Positions 31,798 through 41,496 of a DNA stretch of 64,000 nucleotides are shown here, one piece after another (position 1 is the stretch's first letter; every line of letters starts with the position of its first letter). This stretch comes from Hondaea fermentalgiana. Lineage: Eukaryota > Sar > Bigyra > Thraustochytrida > Thraustochytriidae. The notes under the pieces are model-generated. The model had not been told where the DNA came from, did not search any database, and saw nothing but the letters and a program-made list of their open reading frames with translations. The stretch is taken from assembly GCA_014084085.1 (NCBI GenBank), contig NPFB01000016.1:260229-324228 (forward strand), in the 5' to 3' direction. The position numbers were made by a program, and so were the translations under genes.

Positions 31798-32757
31798 TCA
31801 AGCGTCCGCCTCGGCAGCGCCCTTGACCTTCTTGGCCTTGCGCTTTTCCTTCTTCTCCTTCTTTTCTTTTTTTTCCGTTTTCCCAGACTTTTCCTTCTTC
31901 TCCTTTTTCGCCTTTTTCTTGGCCTTCTTCTTTTCCTTTTCAGACTCATCCTGGCTCTCGTCTTCGAGAGCCTCGGCACGAGTGCGCTTCTTCTTGGTTT
32001 TCTCCTTCTTCTCGGTCTTGTCCTTTTTCTTTTTGGTTTTCTCTTTCTTCTTGCTCTTGTCCTTTTTCGTGTCTTCGGCAATAGCCTCGGCGGCCGCAGC
32101 TACTGCGGCCTCGACGGCTTCAGTATCGATTGCCTTAACGTCGGCACCAGCCTTTTTCATAGTAACAATGGTCGTCTGGGCAATCTTGTGAAACTCTTCG
32201 CGCGCCTTGGAAGGGTCAATCGAGGCCAACTTGGCCTTGAAGGATTTGTCTGCGAGGTGCTCGCGAATAATCTTGCCCGTCTGCAGGCGGCCCGCACGCT
32301 GCCCGGGACGTCGACCTCCACAAGCGATAAAAAGCTTGCGGTCGGCCTCGGAGTATGTCGACATGTCGCGCAACTGGATGGAGATCTTGGCATCCTCCTC
32401 GAGCTCGTGCTCCGAGTCCGAGTCCGAGTCCGACGAGTCGCTGTCATCGCCGTCGTTACCCGTGGCGACCTGCAGCTTGGACAGAGCGTCGTCAAAGCCA
32501 GAGCTCCACCAGGCGCCAGCAAAGTCCTCCTTGGACTCGTCTTTGCACCCAATGCCGCGAACATCGTCCTTCATGGCCACGCGCACGTGCGACGTGCGTC
32601 CGCCGCGGTCCTTACCGAGGCCGTCGCCCTCCTGCCATCCAAGCCGCTTCAGAAAGTCGCTCGCAAACGCAGACGGCGGCGCCGCGGCGCGCTCGTTGCT
32701 CATGCCCGCCAGTTTCTGCAGCGTTTTCTTCTGCACGAGGGCGCCATTGTGCACCAT
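31798..32757 (-). CDS. G-patch protein, GPATCH4-like
   Basis: 319 aa from the ATG at 32755-32757 (MVHNGALVQKK). A second ATG 18 codons later (MSNER) is also possible; the frame upstream of 32757 is Arg-rich and looks non-coding. Residues ~30-75 form a G-patch: ASDFLKRLGWQEGDGLGKDRGG, then VRVAMKDDVRGIGC. It continues with EDFAGAWWSSGFDDALSKL, which parallels EFTNHWWNELFNKTAANL in GPATCH4 and does not fit PINX1. A second family block is YSEADRKLFIACGGRRPGQRAGR. The last ~110 residues are Lys/Glu-rich, typical of nucleolar proteins. G-patch motifs activate DEAH-box RNA helicases (family knowledge); GPATCH4 works in the nucleolus with DHX15 in rRNA-related processing. Confidence 0.8.
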   Translation of the reverse strand: MVHNGALVQKKTLQKLAGMSNERAAAPPSAFASDFLKRLGWQEGDGLGKDRGGRTSHVRVAMKDDVRGIGCKDESKEDFAGAWWSSGFDDALSKLQVATGNDGDDSDSSDSDSDSEHELEEDAKISIQLRDMSTYSEADRKLFIACGGRRPGQRAGRLQTGKIIREHLADKSFKAKLASIDPSKAREEFHKIAQTTIVTMKKAGADVKAIDTEAVEAAVAAAAEAIAEDTKKDKSKKKEKTKKKKDKTEKKEKTKKKRTRAEALEDESQDESEKEKKKAKKKAKKEKKEKSGKTEKKEKKEKKEKRKAKKVKGAAEADA

Positions 32758-33338
32758 CGCGCACCACCGCCGCTCGCTCTCCTCCGTCGACCGAGTCTTT
32801 GCCCGCTCGTGCGAGAGCCCTCCGCGCCCACGCCTGCCTCCGCCGCGCGCTGCTGCCTCCTCGTGCGGAATTGCGGAATTGCGGAATCGCCTGCGTGCCT
32901 GGGCCACTCATTCATTCGGTGGAGGCACGAGGCCTACTACGATACGATCAAGCTTGCGCCTATCTAGGCCCTAGGCCTACTCATCTGTTACCGAGAGTAC
33001 TGGGTGTGTGCGAGAGGTGACGATGCTGGCGATGCCGATGAAGTGATTGATGATGATGTGGAGTTGATTGAAGGAGGAGGCGGAAGAGCATGCGCTCGCA
33101 ATGCAATATAATGCAATATGCAGTGCCATATGCAATGCAATGACGTGCAAGGGTATGCAAGAAATGCAAGCGCACAATCGAATGTGCTCTTTTGCAAGTG
33201 TGCTAGTGTCGATGTAGTTATGCGTCTGACTTTTCGACTAACAGTAAGAATTAGACAAGCAAGAATCTTGCGAGGTAAGATTTACCAGAAACACGTTGCA
33301 AAGAGCCCAGAAAAGAAGGTGAAATAGAGCAAAAACAT
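32758..33338. other. Intergenic region GPATCH4-like to FAM210-like
   Basis: 581 bp between two minus-strand genes. It has a TAGGCCTA at 32972-32979 next to a TAGGCC half-copy at 32965-32970, and a TGCAA-rich stretch at 33100-33196 with eight TGCAA words in about 100 bp. There is no credible open frame. Confidence 0.5.
32972..32979. repeat. TAGGCCTA palindrome, copy 4
   Basis: Perfect octamer upstream of the GPATCH4-like gene, preceded one base earlier by the incomplete copy TAGGCC. Confidence 0.6.
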
Positions 33339-34220
33339 TTATCGGCGGGAAACAATCCGTGCCGAGACCTGGCGCACGAGACCAGCAATAGCGGGCGAGA
33401 GCGCAGCGCCTGCAGCGATTGTACAGGGATATAGTATTGCACTCATCGATACAGCTGCTGCCCAGGTACCGAGGACGGTCCCAAAATTTTGAAAACCGTA
33501 ACCCGCGAGAAAGTTTGTCACGTCGAAACCTTGCATGATGGCTGCGTAAAATGTTAGCACGACGCCAACACCCACATACCGTGCGCCAATAAAGTAGGCC
33601 GCGCCATAGCCATCGATGGCCTTTCCAACAGCCTCACCACTCGCTTTGAGAGTGTCGTTGCTGGACCATCGCTCGCGCAGACGCTGAGGTACAGCCTTGG
33701 CGATGGCATCTGTAACCCGCACGCGTTGAAGAGCGGGCTCTATCCTGCACAAGAGTCCCGCGGCTGCAAGCTCGAGTGGAAAGCGTAGTCTTCGAAGCGG
33801 GCGCCCCATCGCGAAGGCCAAAGCATACTCTGCCGGAACCTGGACACCGGAGAGCACCAAGAGTTGATGTGCACCATAGATGCCCAATATTTCCATGCAC
33901 ATGATGCCTGCAATAGCTTCGCGAGGGTACGTGGTGATGCGATCGTTAATCATGTCCACTGTGCGATCTGCTAGGGATCTATGCGGTGGTGTTTCTGGCG
34001 GTGTCTTGGGCTCTCCTGCGGAGGTTGTTGCCAGTCTTGACGTTAAGAACGCCTCGGGCCTTGCGATGGCTGTCGCGGGTGCACCGACCGCACGCTTCAG
34101 GCCCATTCGCCATGTTTGCGGCGGAAACGCCGGCGCAAAGAGACCACGAGGCGCACACAGGCTTATACCTGCAGCGCAACGTCGTCGCGCGACCTGCGAT
34201 GTGGCAAGAAGCGCCGCCAT
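33339..34220 (-). CDS. Putative mitochondrial DUF1279 / FAM210-like membrane protein
   Basis: 293 aa from the ATG at 34218-34220 (MAALLATSQVARRR). The N-terminal ~75 residues are rich in Arg, Ala and Ser and nearly free of acidic residues, consistent with mitochondrial import. The C-terminal third has a YVGVGVVLTFYAAIMQGFDVTNFL segment followed by GTWAAAVSMSAILYPCTIAAGAALSPAIAGLV. This resembles the DUF1279 pattern of FAM210A/B: one helix, a short loop with GxDV, then a second helix. The middle region with LAFAMGRPLRRLRFPLELAAAG fits the same family layout. FAM210 proteins are inner-membrane proteins linked to mitochondrial translation in animals. The match rests on pattern, so the family call is tentative; a two-helix mitochondrial membrane protein is safer. 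Confidence 0.5.
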   Translation of the reverse strand: MAALLATSQVARRRCAAGISLCAPRGLFAPAFPPQTWRMGLKRAVGAPATAIARPEAFLTSRLATTSAGEPKTPPETPPHRSLADRTVDMINDRITTYPREAIAGIMCMEILGIYGAHQLLVLSGVQVPAEYALAFAMGRPLRRLRFPLELAAAGLLCRIEPALQRVRVTDAIAKAVPQRLRERWSSNDTLKASGEAVGKAIDGYGAAYFIGARYVGVGVVLTFYAAIMQGFDVTNFLAGYGFQNFGTVLGTWAAAVSMSAILYPCTIAAGAALSPAIAGLVRQVSARIVSRR

Positions 34221-34751
34221 ACTCTCTTGAGACAGACAGACAGACAGATAAGGCCGCACCGTGCGTACGTGCAGGCGTAAGCGCCAAGGGGAGAAGGCTT
34301 GCGTGAACCCAAGACAACGCGCGTCACCCGCCGTGGCGAGACGTCACTCGCCTCTGTTTCTGCAGTTGGACTCGACAGGGAAGATCCAAAATGTTTTGGC
34401 CGAGACGCTCAAAATCGTGCTTGACGCACATGCGACGTATACCCTACTTTCCCAAGAATGACCCACGTTTCTGAAACACCGACGCGTATTCTTTCCAAAG
34501 ATTGACATGCTATTTCGTTCGGGCCATGTAAAAACGAGATTCAAGTCAAGAATGGCGCAGCCTTGACTTGGCATAAGCCAACATCATCTGTTAATTTTTA
34601 CAATCCCATAAACCCCTGCGCGCAATTTCTCCCGTCTGAAATTCATGCTCAGTCAGAACGCTCTTGAGGTGCCCCCCTTTCGATCGTCTCTCTCCGCTCC
34701 GCGTCGAACGCCTGCATTGTGTCAAAGTAATGTGCACCAAAAGTTGTGTGG
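34221..34751. other. Intergenic region FAM210-like to MFSD5-like
   Basis: 531 bp between two minus-strand genes, AT-richer than the genes on either side. No protein-like frame, repeat or RNA gene seen. A short CAGA repeat (34229-34249) lies just before the FAM210-like start. Confidence 0.4.
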
Positions 34752-36155
34752 TCACTCGCGCTGCAGCGCATGTCTTGAATAGCTCGCAGCACAAAGAGCA
34801 GCAAGGGTAGTCATGCAGGAGGCACAAATGAACGCCATGCGAACAGAGACGTCCGAGAGAAGCACGAGAACCACGAAAGCGTTCAAGGGGATCCGAAAGA
34901 TTGAGTAAATTGTTGCACGATGCACTTCTGTGACCTCCATGCTGCGCAGCGCTCCCATGGTAGGGTAATATGCACCAACGCAGCCTTCAAAGATGACGAA
35001 GCCCACACCTTGTGCAATTCGCTGTTGCTTACTTGGCAGGAATTCCAGGAGGAAAGGACCCAGCGCCAACGAGAGGCTGGCGATAAGACATAGAAGAACG
35101 AGGCGAGTGGGTGGTGCCATGCGAACTGTTTTGGACGCAACGAGCTGGGAGCCAAGCATGCAACTGGCCATAAACGCCGAGAAAACAGCGCCATAAGGTG
35201 GATGTGACGCCTTAGCTTCCGCGCCGGTTGGTGTCAATGCTGGTGTCCACATGAACACAAAAATATACATGGCCGCTTCAAATAGGGATTGTGTGACGCC
35301 TAAAAGTAAGGCCAGGGGAGCATTCCACAAATATCGCAACGCCTCCCGGACAGACCCCGTGTGCGCCACATGCGTAGACGTTGTGGTATTGCCATAATTT
35401 TCTCTCCACGTTGCGAGCGCAAGTGCGCCACCCGCTACAAGAACGAGAATCGCAAGGTCGAAGACAATCAGGTAACCTCCAACATAAAGGTGGGGCGATA
35501 TTGGAGTCAGCGGCCAGAGATGCGTGAGCGGGGCTGCCAGCACGCCACAAAGTATGGCCACCACAGAATTGACGAGCATGGCGTGAGAAAGAATTCGCGA
35601 AAGAATCTTTTGGTTCGCCCCGTGAAGTGTGCTCTCACAAACGATCCATGCCTCAAATACGGAAAAGAGCAGTGACGTGGCCATGCCGCCCAAGACTCTT
35701 CCAAGCAACAGCCAAGCGAACTTGTTCACGTGCTTGGTAAGACATGAACCAGCGTACATAATGGCATACACCACAGCAAGCGTTCTACGACCCGCACGAT
35801 CCGCCAGAGCTCCGCATGAGGCCCCAGCAATCATCGCTGTAACAAATCCGGCCACAAAGAGGAGAGCAATCTCATGTCGAGTGAACCCGTACGTCTCGTA
35901 AAGTGCATAAATGTATGGCCCCTGCAGCCAGTCTCCTGCTACCATGAGCGCGTACACTGCGAGGTAACGGCGCTCAAGGATGTCCAGCATCTCGTTGTTC
36001 GCCTCCACGTGCAAATGCGGCGACTCTACACCGGATCTAGTTCCCAAAGCATCGAGGCGCGACGTGTGCAAATACTCGTCCGTCTCGCATTCATCATCAC
36101 CGCAGATTTGACAATCAGCTTCCGAGGGCGCGAGAAGAGGCGCCGTACTTTGCAT
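34752..36155 (-). CDS. MFSD5-like major facilitator (molybdate-anion transporter family)
   Basis: 467 aa from the ATG at 36153-36155 (MQSTAPLLAP), close to human MFSD5 (450 aa). Another ATG lies 20 codons upstream (MCTSCNKK). About twelve hydrophobic segments are visible. The opening VYALMVAGDWLQGPYIYALYETYGF is the hallmark of MFSD5/MOT2 proteins, followed by the MFS loop motif GALADRAGRRTLAVVYAI between helices 2 and 3, and LLGRVLGGMATSLLFSVFEAWIVCE. Near the C-terminus GVGFVIFEGCVGAYYPTMGALRS also fits the family. MFSD5 homologues take up molybdate in green algae (MOT2). The gene is divergent from RINT1, start codons 238 bp apart. It may supply molybdate for molybdenum-cofactor enzymes; the substrate is an inference from the family. 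Confidence 0.85.
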   Translation of the reverse strand: MQSTAPLLAPSEADCQICGDDECETDEYLHTSRLDALGTRSGVESPHLHVEANNEMLDILERRYLAVYALMVAGDWLQGPYIYALYETYGFTRHEIALLFVAGFVTAMIAGASCGALADRAGRRTLAVVYAIMYAGSCLTKHVNKFAWLLLGRVLGGMATSLLFSVFEAWIVCESTLHGANQKILSRILSHAMLVNSVVAILCGVLAAPLTHLWPLTPISPHLYVGGYLIVFDLAILVLVAGGALALATWRENYGNTTTSTHVAHTGSVREALRYLWNAPLALLLGVTQSLFEAAMYIFVFMWTPALTPTGAEAKASHPPYGAVFSAFMASCMLGSQLVASKTVRMAPPTRLVLLCLIASLSLALGPFLLEFLPSKQQRIAQGVGFVIFEGCVGAYYPTMGALRSMEVTEVHRATIYSIFRIPLNAFVVLVLLSDVSVRMAFICASCMTTLAALCAASYSRHALQRE

Positions 36156-36393
36156 GGCGTTGTCGTGGTGGGAGGTCTTGCCCGACGTCAACTTCTTATT
36201 ACAGCTTGTGCACATCCAAATCCAAGACTGCGCACGGCCGGCGGGTAGACTGACGATTACGCAGCCGACGGTCGGTGGGCGAGACCGCGCGAAGGTCTTC
36301 CGCGTTCTGTATTCTCTCTTCCCTCCCCCGCCCCTGCGCGCGCGCACGCCCGCCCGCCCGCACGCGCGCACGGCCGGCAGCGCCGCCTCCAAG
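36156..36393. promoter_or_regulatory. Shared intergenic region between divergent MFSD5-like and RINT1 genes
   Basis: 238 bp between the two start codons, ending in a very GC-rich block with CGCACG/CCCGCC units just before the RINT1 ATG. Both genes probably use a bidirectional promoter here. Confidence 0.5.
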
Positions 36394-38892
36394 ATGGCCG
36401 CGCTTGACGAGGCGCTTCTGGGTCTGCGCGCTCAGGACGAAGGCGTCGGCGTCGGCCTCGAGGCGAGCGAGCAAGACGACGAGGCGCTCGCAGACGTGCT
36501 GGCGAGCGCCCTCGCGGAAGGCAGGCTCGAGGGCCTTCGAGCTGAGCTCGCAGCGGAACGAGCTGCCCTCGAAGAGGCCCTCGAACGAAGAGCGAGCTCG
36601 CATGAAACACGAACCCAAGAGGCCTTGCAGCGCTCGAGAGCCACCGTGCGCAAGCTCGAGGGCGTAGAGATAGACGCTGACGCGCTGATGAAGCGGGCTG
36701 CGCAAGAGTCGGAACGCGTCCGCCCGCTTTCGCAGCAGGTCGACGCATCTCTCACCGAGCTGGCCGCTCTCGCCAATGCACGAGCCTATGCGCAGAGCAT
36801 GATCGCCCTCAAGCGCCTCGACGCCAGTGAGGAGCCAAGTGAGGACGAGATTGCCATCGCGTGCGACGCTCTTAGCGCCTATCGAGGGTTCCTTTCGCAT
36901 TTACGTCAGGGGGATCTTCACATTGCAAAACAATTCACGTCAAGCATCGAGCGTGCCATCCGGGCAAGACGAGCGGCACTTCGCGCGACCATCCAAAACT
37001 CCCTCGACGACTTGCGCTGGCCCGTGACGGCATCGAATGAAGAATTGCGCGTTAGCCCGACGACTCTAGCAACGATGCAGTCTGCTCTGGCGTCGCTTGT
37101 GAGACTTCAGCTGCTTCACTTGAAACAGACGCGAATGCAAGCTGTCTCCATTTCGGGGGAGTTTGAGACCGAAATCTGGGCTGTCAGAGCGCTCGCACGG
37201 CCCATCTTGCAGCGCTTTGCATATCACTTTAGTGGGCCCCGTTCAACGAACCGCATTGACAAGCCGGATTGGTATCATCACTTTATTCTCGATGCCGTCA
37301 AAGACCATGCTGGGTTCTTGGCCGATACTGTGCAGCCTGCTGTAGAGCAGTGCATGGCGCCCGAAACCTTTGTCGATGTAATTGTGCACTTTGTGCGCTG
37401 CCTTGTCGTAAGCGGCCTGCATCGTCACTACGAAGCCATTTGGCCTTTTGTGGAGCAGTCCAATGCCCTTATTTGTGGCACGCTCGACGAGTCGATTGCA
37501 CTCACGGAGCAACTCACCGCGCTGTTTGGGTATCAGGTAGGGTCGTCATGGCCTGCGCCAACATCGTTTTTTGCTGCTACAGAGACTCGTTTCATCAAGT
37601 GGATGTCTGCGGACTTGGAGTTTGGTCGTCGTAAGCTCGAGGCACTCCTGCGTGCCGATACTGCATGGAATACCGTCTTGGACACGATTGCGCAAACGGA
37701 GGGAAAGTCGAGTGACTTGGCGTCGTCCTCATTTCGAGGTGCCGGAGAACCCTCTTGGCTTCCAGAGTGCGCCGGTTTTGTCGTAACACTGATTGACAGC
37801 GTAGGGGGGCGCGCAGACGCTTTGCATGATATGCATGCTCGTGTACTTTACCTTCGCATGACGCAGCTTCCGCTCCTGGAAGATTTTGCCGTGGAGCTCG
37901 AGCGCCGCGCAGCTGCAGTGGAACTGCACGAAGAGCCGAGTCAGACATCTCTTATACTTTGGTGCAGAGTGCTCAACGCTGGGGTCCACGTTCGACAGAG
38001 CTTGAGCGCATGGGAGGACCTTCCACGATATGCAGAAACCACGTCCTTCCGCGCCAACCTTGGTGCCCTGACGGAGAGCATGGACACGAATTTGGCGGAG
38101 GAAATGCTGCGTGACACTGCAAAGGGAAAAACGAATGCGCTAAGAGGGCTCATGCGCGGAATTCTTGGCCGTGTGCGCCGGCCATTGCAGCAGAAGGGTG
38201 CAGCGCGTCCAGCGGGCTCGATGACCAACGGGTCATATGGCTCTAGCGTTGGCGGCGATGAGCTGGTTGACGAGGAGGGGAACCCTGCGTCCGGGGGCAT
38301 TTTCCGCATGCAGCGGGATCGTCTCGGGGGCCTTGTCGAGGCGCAAGTGGCTAGATTCGCCGACATACTCGTGCGACGATTCAGCGATGCTGCGCGACCT
38401 TATTTTCGCAGTTGCCGCGAGGGCGCTATGAATAGAGCTGAGAGTCCGTTGCCCCATCCTGGGCTCGCAGACGCCCTTGCGATTGTTTCCGACCAGCTTC
38501 TCCGAACTCTCTCGGAACTCGTGGCCTCGGCGCATCAGCAGATTGTGCGCCGCGTCGCGAATGGCATTGGCGCGGCTTTCCAGCACGAGCTTCTCGATGT
38601 AAGTCGATTCTCTCCTGCAGGAGCGACCGCTCTGGAACGGGATGCCCGCGCAGTCTTTGACACTTTTGCGCGCTTTGCACGACGTCCCGACAATCGTTAT
38701 TTCCGTTCGTTCAAAGAACGTGTTCACGTGCTGTCGCTTCCTGCGCACGCGCTCAAGTCACTGCGCCAGGCCCTTCGTTCGTTTGCCAACGAACCTCGTG
38801 AGGCGGCTCGGCTATTAGAGGAGGGCCATGGGCTCGCCAGTTTGAGCGTCAGCGATGTCGAATTTCTCGCTGCAGTTCGTACGGATCTGTAA
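36394..38892 (+). CDS. RINT1: RINT1/Tip20 family ER-Golgi tethering protein
   Basis: 832 aa, near human RINT1 (792 aa). The start at 36394 (AAGATGGCC context) puts a helical, coiled-coil N-terminus first (residues ~1-130). The diagnostic RINT1/TIP20 block follows in the middle: ARPILQRFAYHFSGPRSTNR, then IDKPDWYHHFILDAVKDHAGFL, as in animal RFxFHFxGxRxTNxxxKPEWY. Later blocks include TRFIKWMSADLEFGRRKLEALL and the C-terminal FARRPDNRYFRSFKERVHVLSLP, all consistent with the family. RINT1/Tip20 joins NAG and ZW10/Dsl1 in the complex that tethers Golgi-derived COPI vesicles to the ER and assists SNAREs. Single exon. The upstream open frame from 36154 is a continuation through leader DNA and antisense to MFSD5, so I excluded it. 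Confidence 0.88.
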   Translation: MAALDEALLGLRAQDEGVGVGLEASEQDDEALADVLASALAEGRLEGLRAELAAERAALEEALERRASSHETRTQEALQRSRATVRKLEGVEIDADALMKRAAQESERVRPLSQQVDASLTELAALANARAYAQSMIALKRLDASEEPSEDEIAIACDALSAYRGFLSHLRQGDLHIAKQFTSSIERAIRARRAALRATIQNSLDDLRWPVTASNEELRVSPTTLATMQSALASLVRLQLLHLKQTRMQAVSISGEFETEIWAVRALARPILQRFAYHFSGPRSTNRIDKPDWYHHFILDAVKDHAGFLADTVQPAVEQCMAPETFVDVIVHFVRCLVVSGLHRHYEAIWPFVEQSNALICGTLDESIALTEQLTALFGYQVGSSWPAPTSFFAATETRFIKWMSADLEFGRRKLEALLRADTAWNTVLDTIAQTEGKSSDLASSSFRGAGEPSWLPECAGFVVTLIDSVGGRADALHDMHARVLYLRMTQLPLLEDFAVELERRAAAVELHEEPSQTSLILWCRVLNAGVHVRQSLSAWEDLPRYAETTSFRANLGALTESMDTNLAEEMLRDTAKGKTNALRGLMRGILGRVRRPLQQKGAARPAGSMTNGSYGSSVGGDELVDEEGNPASGGIFRMQRDRLGGLVEAQVARFADILVRRFSDAARPYFRSCREGAMNRAESPLPHPGLADALAIVSDQLLRTLSELVASAHQQIVRRVANGIGAAFQHELLDVSRFSPAGATALERDARAVFDTFARFARRPDNRYFRSFKERVHVLSLPAHALKSLRQALRSFANEPREAARLLEEGHGLASLSVSDVEFLAAVRTDL

Positions 38893-39647
38893 AAACCGAT
38901 GACAATCAAGTCAAGTTCTCGGCCAAGCCAGCTCGTCTCAGAGCAAAAACGAGTCCATCACAAAAGCCATTTCCACGCACACAACACACACCCCGCCCGC
39001 GCACCCACCACTGTAGCCGTCGATAGAAGAGAAGACCGCCTCCGCAGCTGCACCTCGACCAATTAGTAAAAGTAAGTATTCAGCCTTCGCGTGCATGTCT
39101 GTACGTCGCTTTTGTCGCCTGCAGTCTCTCTTCAACGTGAAACTTGGCTGGGCATCCATCCACCCATCCCTCGCAGCAGCAGCGTACACACTCTCCTGTT
39201 TTCTCCCTCCCCATGATGGCGGCAGTGAAACCCCATGGCCACTGCCAGCGCCGAGGTCGAGAGCCGTCTCGGCTCCGGTTCCGAGGCCCTCTGCTTATCG
39301 CTGGTTTCCCGACTCTCCTGCTCCCCTCTCCTTGCAGACAGACGGCGGAGACGAGTGAATGAGAGGAGCAAGCAGAGCAAACCCGGAACGAGCCATTCCA
39401 TTCCATTCCATTCCATTCCAGCGCATTCCATTCCATTCCATTCCAGCCCAGCCCGCGCCGCGGACGCCGGGCCGGAGCAGCAGGAGCGACGGCAGAGGCC
39501 TCGCGCTCGTGCAGGAGGACCACCAGCGGCGGCGGCGGCGGCGGCATCGGCGGCGTCGCTCGGAGCGCCTGCGGCTCAACGCCGGAGCTAGCTAGCTAGA
39601 TCTAGCTGGGCGGTGGCGGGCGCTCGCACGGAGCGCCGCGCGGGACC
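38893..39647. other. Intergenic region RINT1 to ZNF622
   Basis: 755 bp between two plus-strand genes. It contains a CATTC pentanucleotide tract at 39393-39447 and a GGC-rich stretch close to the ZNF622 start. There is a short palindromic GCTAGCTAGCTAG run at 39585-39607. No gene seen. Confidence 0.45.
39393..39447 (+). repeat. CATTC pentanucleotide repeat
   Basis: Nine CATTC units in two blocks, interrupted once by CAGCG. It lies about 200 bp upstream of the ZNF622 start and is probably in its promoter or leader. Confidence 0.85.
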
Positions 39648-40910
39648 ATGGCGAGCGAGGGCGTGCAGGGCGACGCCACGGCGGGGTTCAAGTGCTTCAC
39701 GGCGCCCGGCGTGGTCTTTGCGACGCGCGAGGAGCTCCATGCGCACTACAAGTCCGAGTGGCACAGGTACAACCTCAAGCGCAAGGTGGCGCAGCTGCCG
39801 CCCATCCCCAAGGAGATGTTTGACAAGCTGCAGCTCATCGCGGCGGAGCGCGAGCGTCAGAAGAATCTTGACGTGAAAAAGTTGGACCACGTGAAGAAGT
39901 CCAAGCGCGGGGCTGCAGAGAGCGTCGCTTCCGCGTCCACTGCGGCCGGAGCGACCGCCGCGGGCGGCGAGGACGAGGAAGACGCGCAGGTCGAGCTGCA
40001 AAACCCATACGAAGTCGACGAGGAGCAACTGCGACGCAAGGTCGACCCTTGCGAGTGCTTTATTGATGGACACATGAGCGAGGACCTCGAGGGAACGCTT
40101 GCATACATGCATAAAAAGTACGGCTTCTACATTCCCGACGCCGAGTACGTGTGCGACTGGCAAGGTTTGTACAAGTACTGCTCGCAAAAGGTGCGCGCTG
40201 GCAAGCTCTGCTTGTACTGCGACCGTCCCTTCAAGTCGGGCCAAGCCGCCATCCAGCACATTGTTGACAAGGGCCACTGCAAGTTGCCCTGGGAATCGGA
40301 CGAGGACCTCGAAGAGTACGAGGACTTTTATGACTTTACCGCTCTTAATGACACGGATGAGGAGGGTGATGAAGACGAGGACGACAACGAGGACGACGAC
40401 GATGAGATGGCAGACGCTGATGCGGACGAGACGACCGAGACGGACGCCGCTGACACGCCACGTGAGGACGCTAAAAAGAGCGCAAGCAGTAGCAGCAAGC
40501 CTAAAAGTCGCCGTACGCGCATCAAGCACGAGCTTCTCGACAACGGCGAAATCGCGATCATTAACGAAGACACTGGCGAGAGACGAGTCATGGGCCATCG
40601 TGACTACAAGTGGATCTACAAGCAACGCTTCCAACCCGAGGAGACGCGACCAGCATTGCTGGCCGCCAGCAAGGAGCGTCTTTTGCTCGCCTATAAGAAG
40701 GCTGGCGTCGACTCGTCCACGGTCGCTCATCCTGCCTTTAATGGCCAGCGCCCACCCTGGCTCGACCGTAAGATGGCCAAGAAGCAGCAGACTGATTTGC
40801 GACGCAAGGCCAAGCACGAGCTTGGTTACGGCCTGCAGCAGAACTTGCTTACCAAGAATCGTGTTCACACCAAGAAGCAGATGGGTGCCGGTCATGGTGT
40901 TCATGGATAA
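39648..40910 (+). CDS. ZNF622: ZNF622/Rei1 family 60S-maturation zinc-finger protein
   Basis: 420 aa. Rei1/ZNF622 act on late cytoplasmic 60S subunits, helping release the export factor Arx1 and recycle it. Interestingly Arx1 shares the MetAP fold with EBP1, also encoded in this window. The N-terminus has the family's HYKSEWHRYNLKRKVAQLPP signature. The middle has GTLAYMHKKYGFYIPDAEYV, GLYKYCSQKV, then an intact C2H2 finger CLYCDRPFKSGQAAIQHIVDKGHCKL, followed by EYEDFYDF and an acidic loop. The C-terminal LLAASKERLLLAYKK block and the ending VHTKKQMGAGHGVHG (family: ...KxNxQxhfR-like tail) also fit. The first finger position keeps HxxxxxH but has only one Cys (FKCFTAPGVVF), and the second has C-x-C instead of CxxC. 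So two of three fingers look degenerate. Confidence 0.9.
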   Translation: MASEGVQGDATAGFKCFTAPGVVFATREELHAHYKSEWHRYNLKRKVAQLPPIPKEMFDKLQLIAAERERQKNLDVKKLDHVKKSKRGAAESVASASTAAGATAAGGEDEEDAQVELQNPYEVDEEQLRRKVDPCECFIDGHMSEDLEGTLAYMHKKYGFYIPDAEYVCDWQGLYKYCSQKVRAGKLCLYCDRPFKSGQAAIQHIVDKGHCKLPWESDEDLEEYEDFYDFTALNDTDEEGDEDEDDNEDDDDEMADADADETTETDAADTPREDAKKSASSSSKPKSRRTRIKHELLDNGEIAIINEDTGERRVMGHRDYKWIYKQRFQPEETRPALLAASKERLLLAYKKAGVDSSTVAHPAFNGQRPPWLDRKMAKKQQTDLRRKAKHELGYGLQQNLLTKNRVHTKKQMGAGHGVHG

Positions 40911-41496
40911 TTTCGATCTCGCTGGCGATCTTTGTTCTTCTCTGAATCAAAATTTTGCTTTGTTTTTGCCTACTCAAATTTCAACATAATTCCACCCTTA
41001 ATTCCACCCTTGTGGTTTGCCCTGCATCTATCTCTACCCTTTCCTGCCTCGCTCCCAGTCACTGTCAGTCACCCAGCGACCACGTGAGTGAGGCTCCCCC
41101 TCCCGACCGCATCTCCGCATCGTCTCAAGCGCGATTCCCCTCTCGCGCGCCGCAGCCCGCGTGCATTCTGTCTTCCGGTCCCTCGCATGCCGCATGCCCC
41201 TGCCAGCCAGGTGCCCGGCCGCCTTCATGCCAGGCTTACTCCCGCTTCTCGTTCTCTCTCCCAAGTCCAGTCCCTTACTAACTCAGGCCTAGCACGACCG
41301 TGCTCAGTCAGTCAATCCGATCCGGGCTTCGGTCCTACGAGGCCCTCCCTCTACAGACCGACCCCGCGCCGGCAGCTCGGGCGGCAGAGGGGAATCATAC
41401 GCAGCCGCGACCCGCCGTCGGCGCGAGCAGGCGCGGCAGAGGGCGGCAGACCCGCAAGCGACGCCGGGCGAGCGAGCGAGGGAGTCGGAGAAGACG
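40911..41496. other. Intergenic region ZNF622 to VWA8
   Basis: 586 bp between two plus-strand genes. The first ~140 bp are AT-rich (3' end of ZNF622); the remainder is C-rich on the plus strand, with CAGTCAGTCA and ATTCCACCCTT short repeats. The last 15 bp are duplicated across the VWA8 start codon. No gene seen. Confidence 0.4.

Noticed and set aside
39588..40904. 438-codon minus-strand open frame across ZNF622
   Set aside because: Antisense shadow of a gene with strong codon bias; the plus strand has clear Rei1 motifs.
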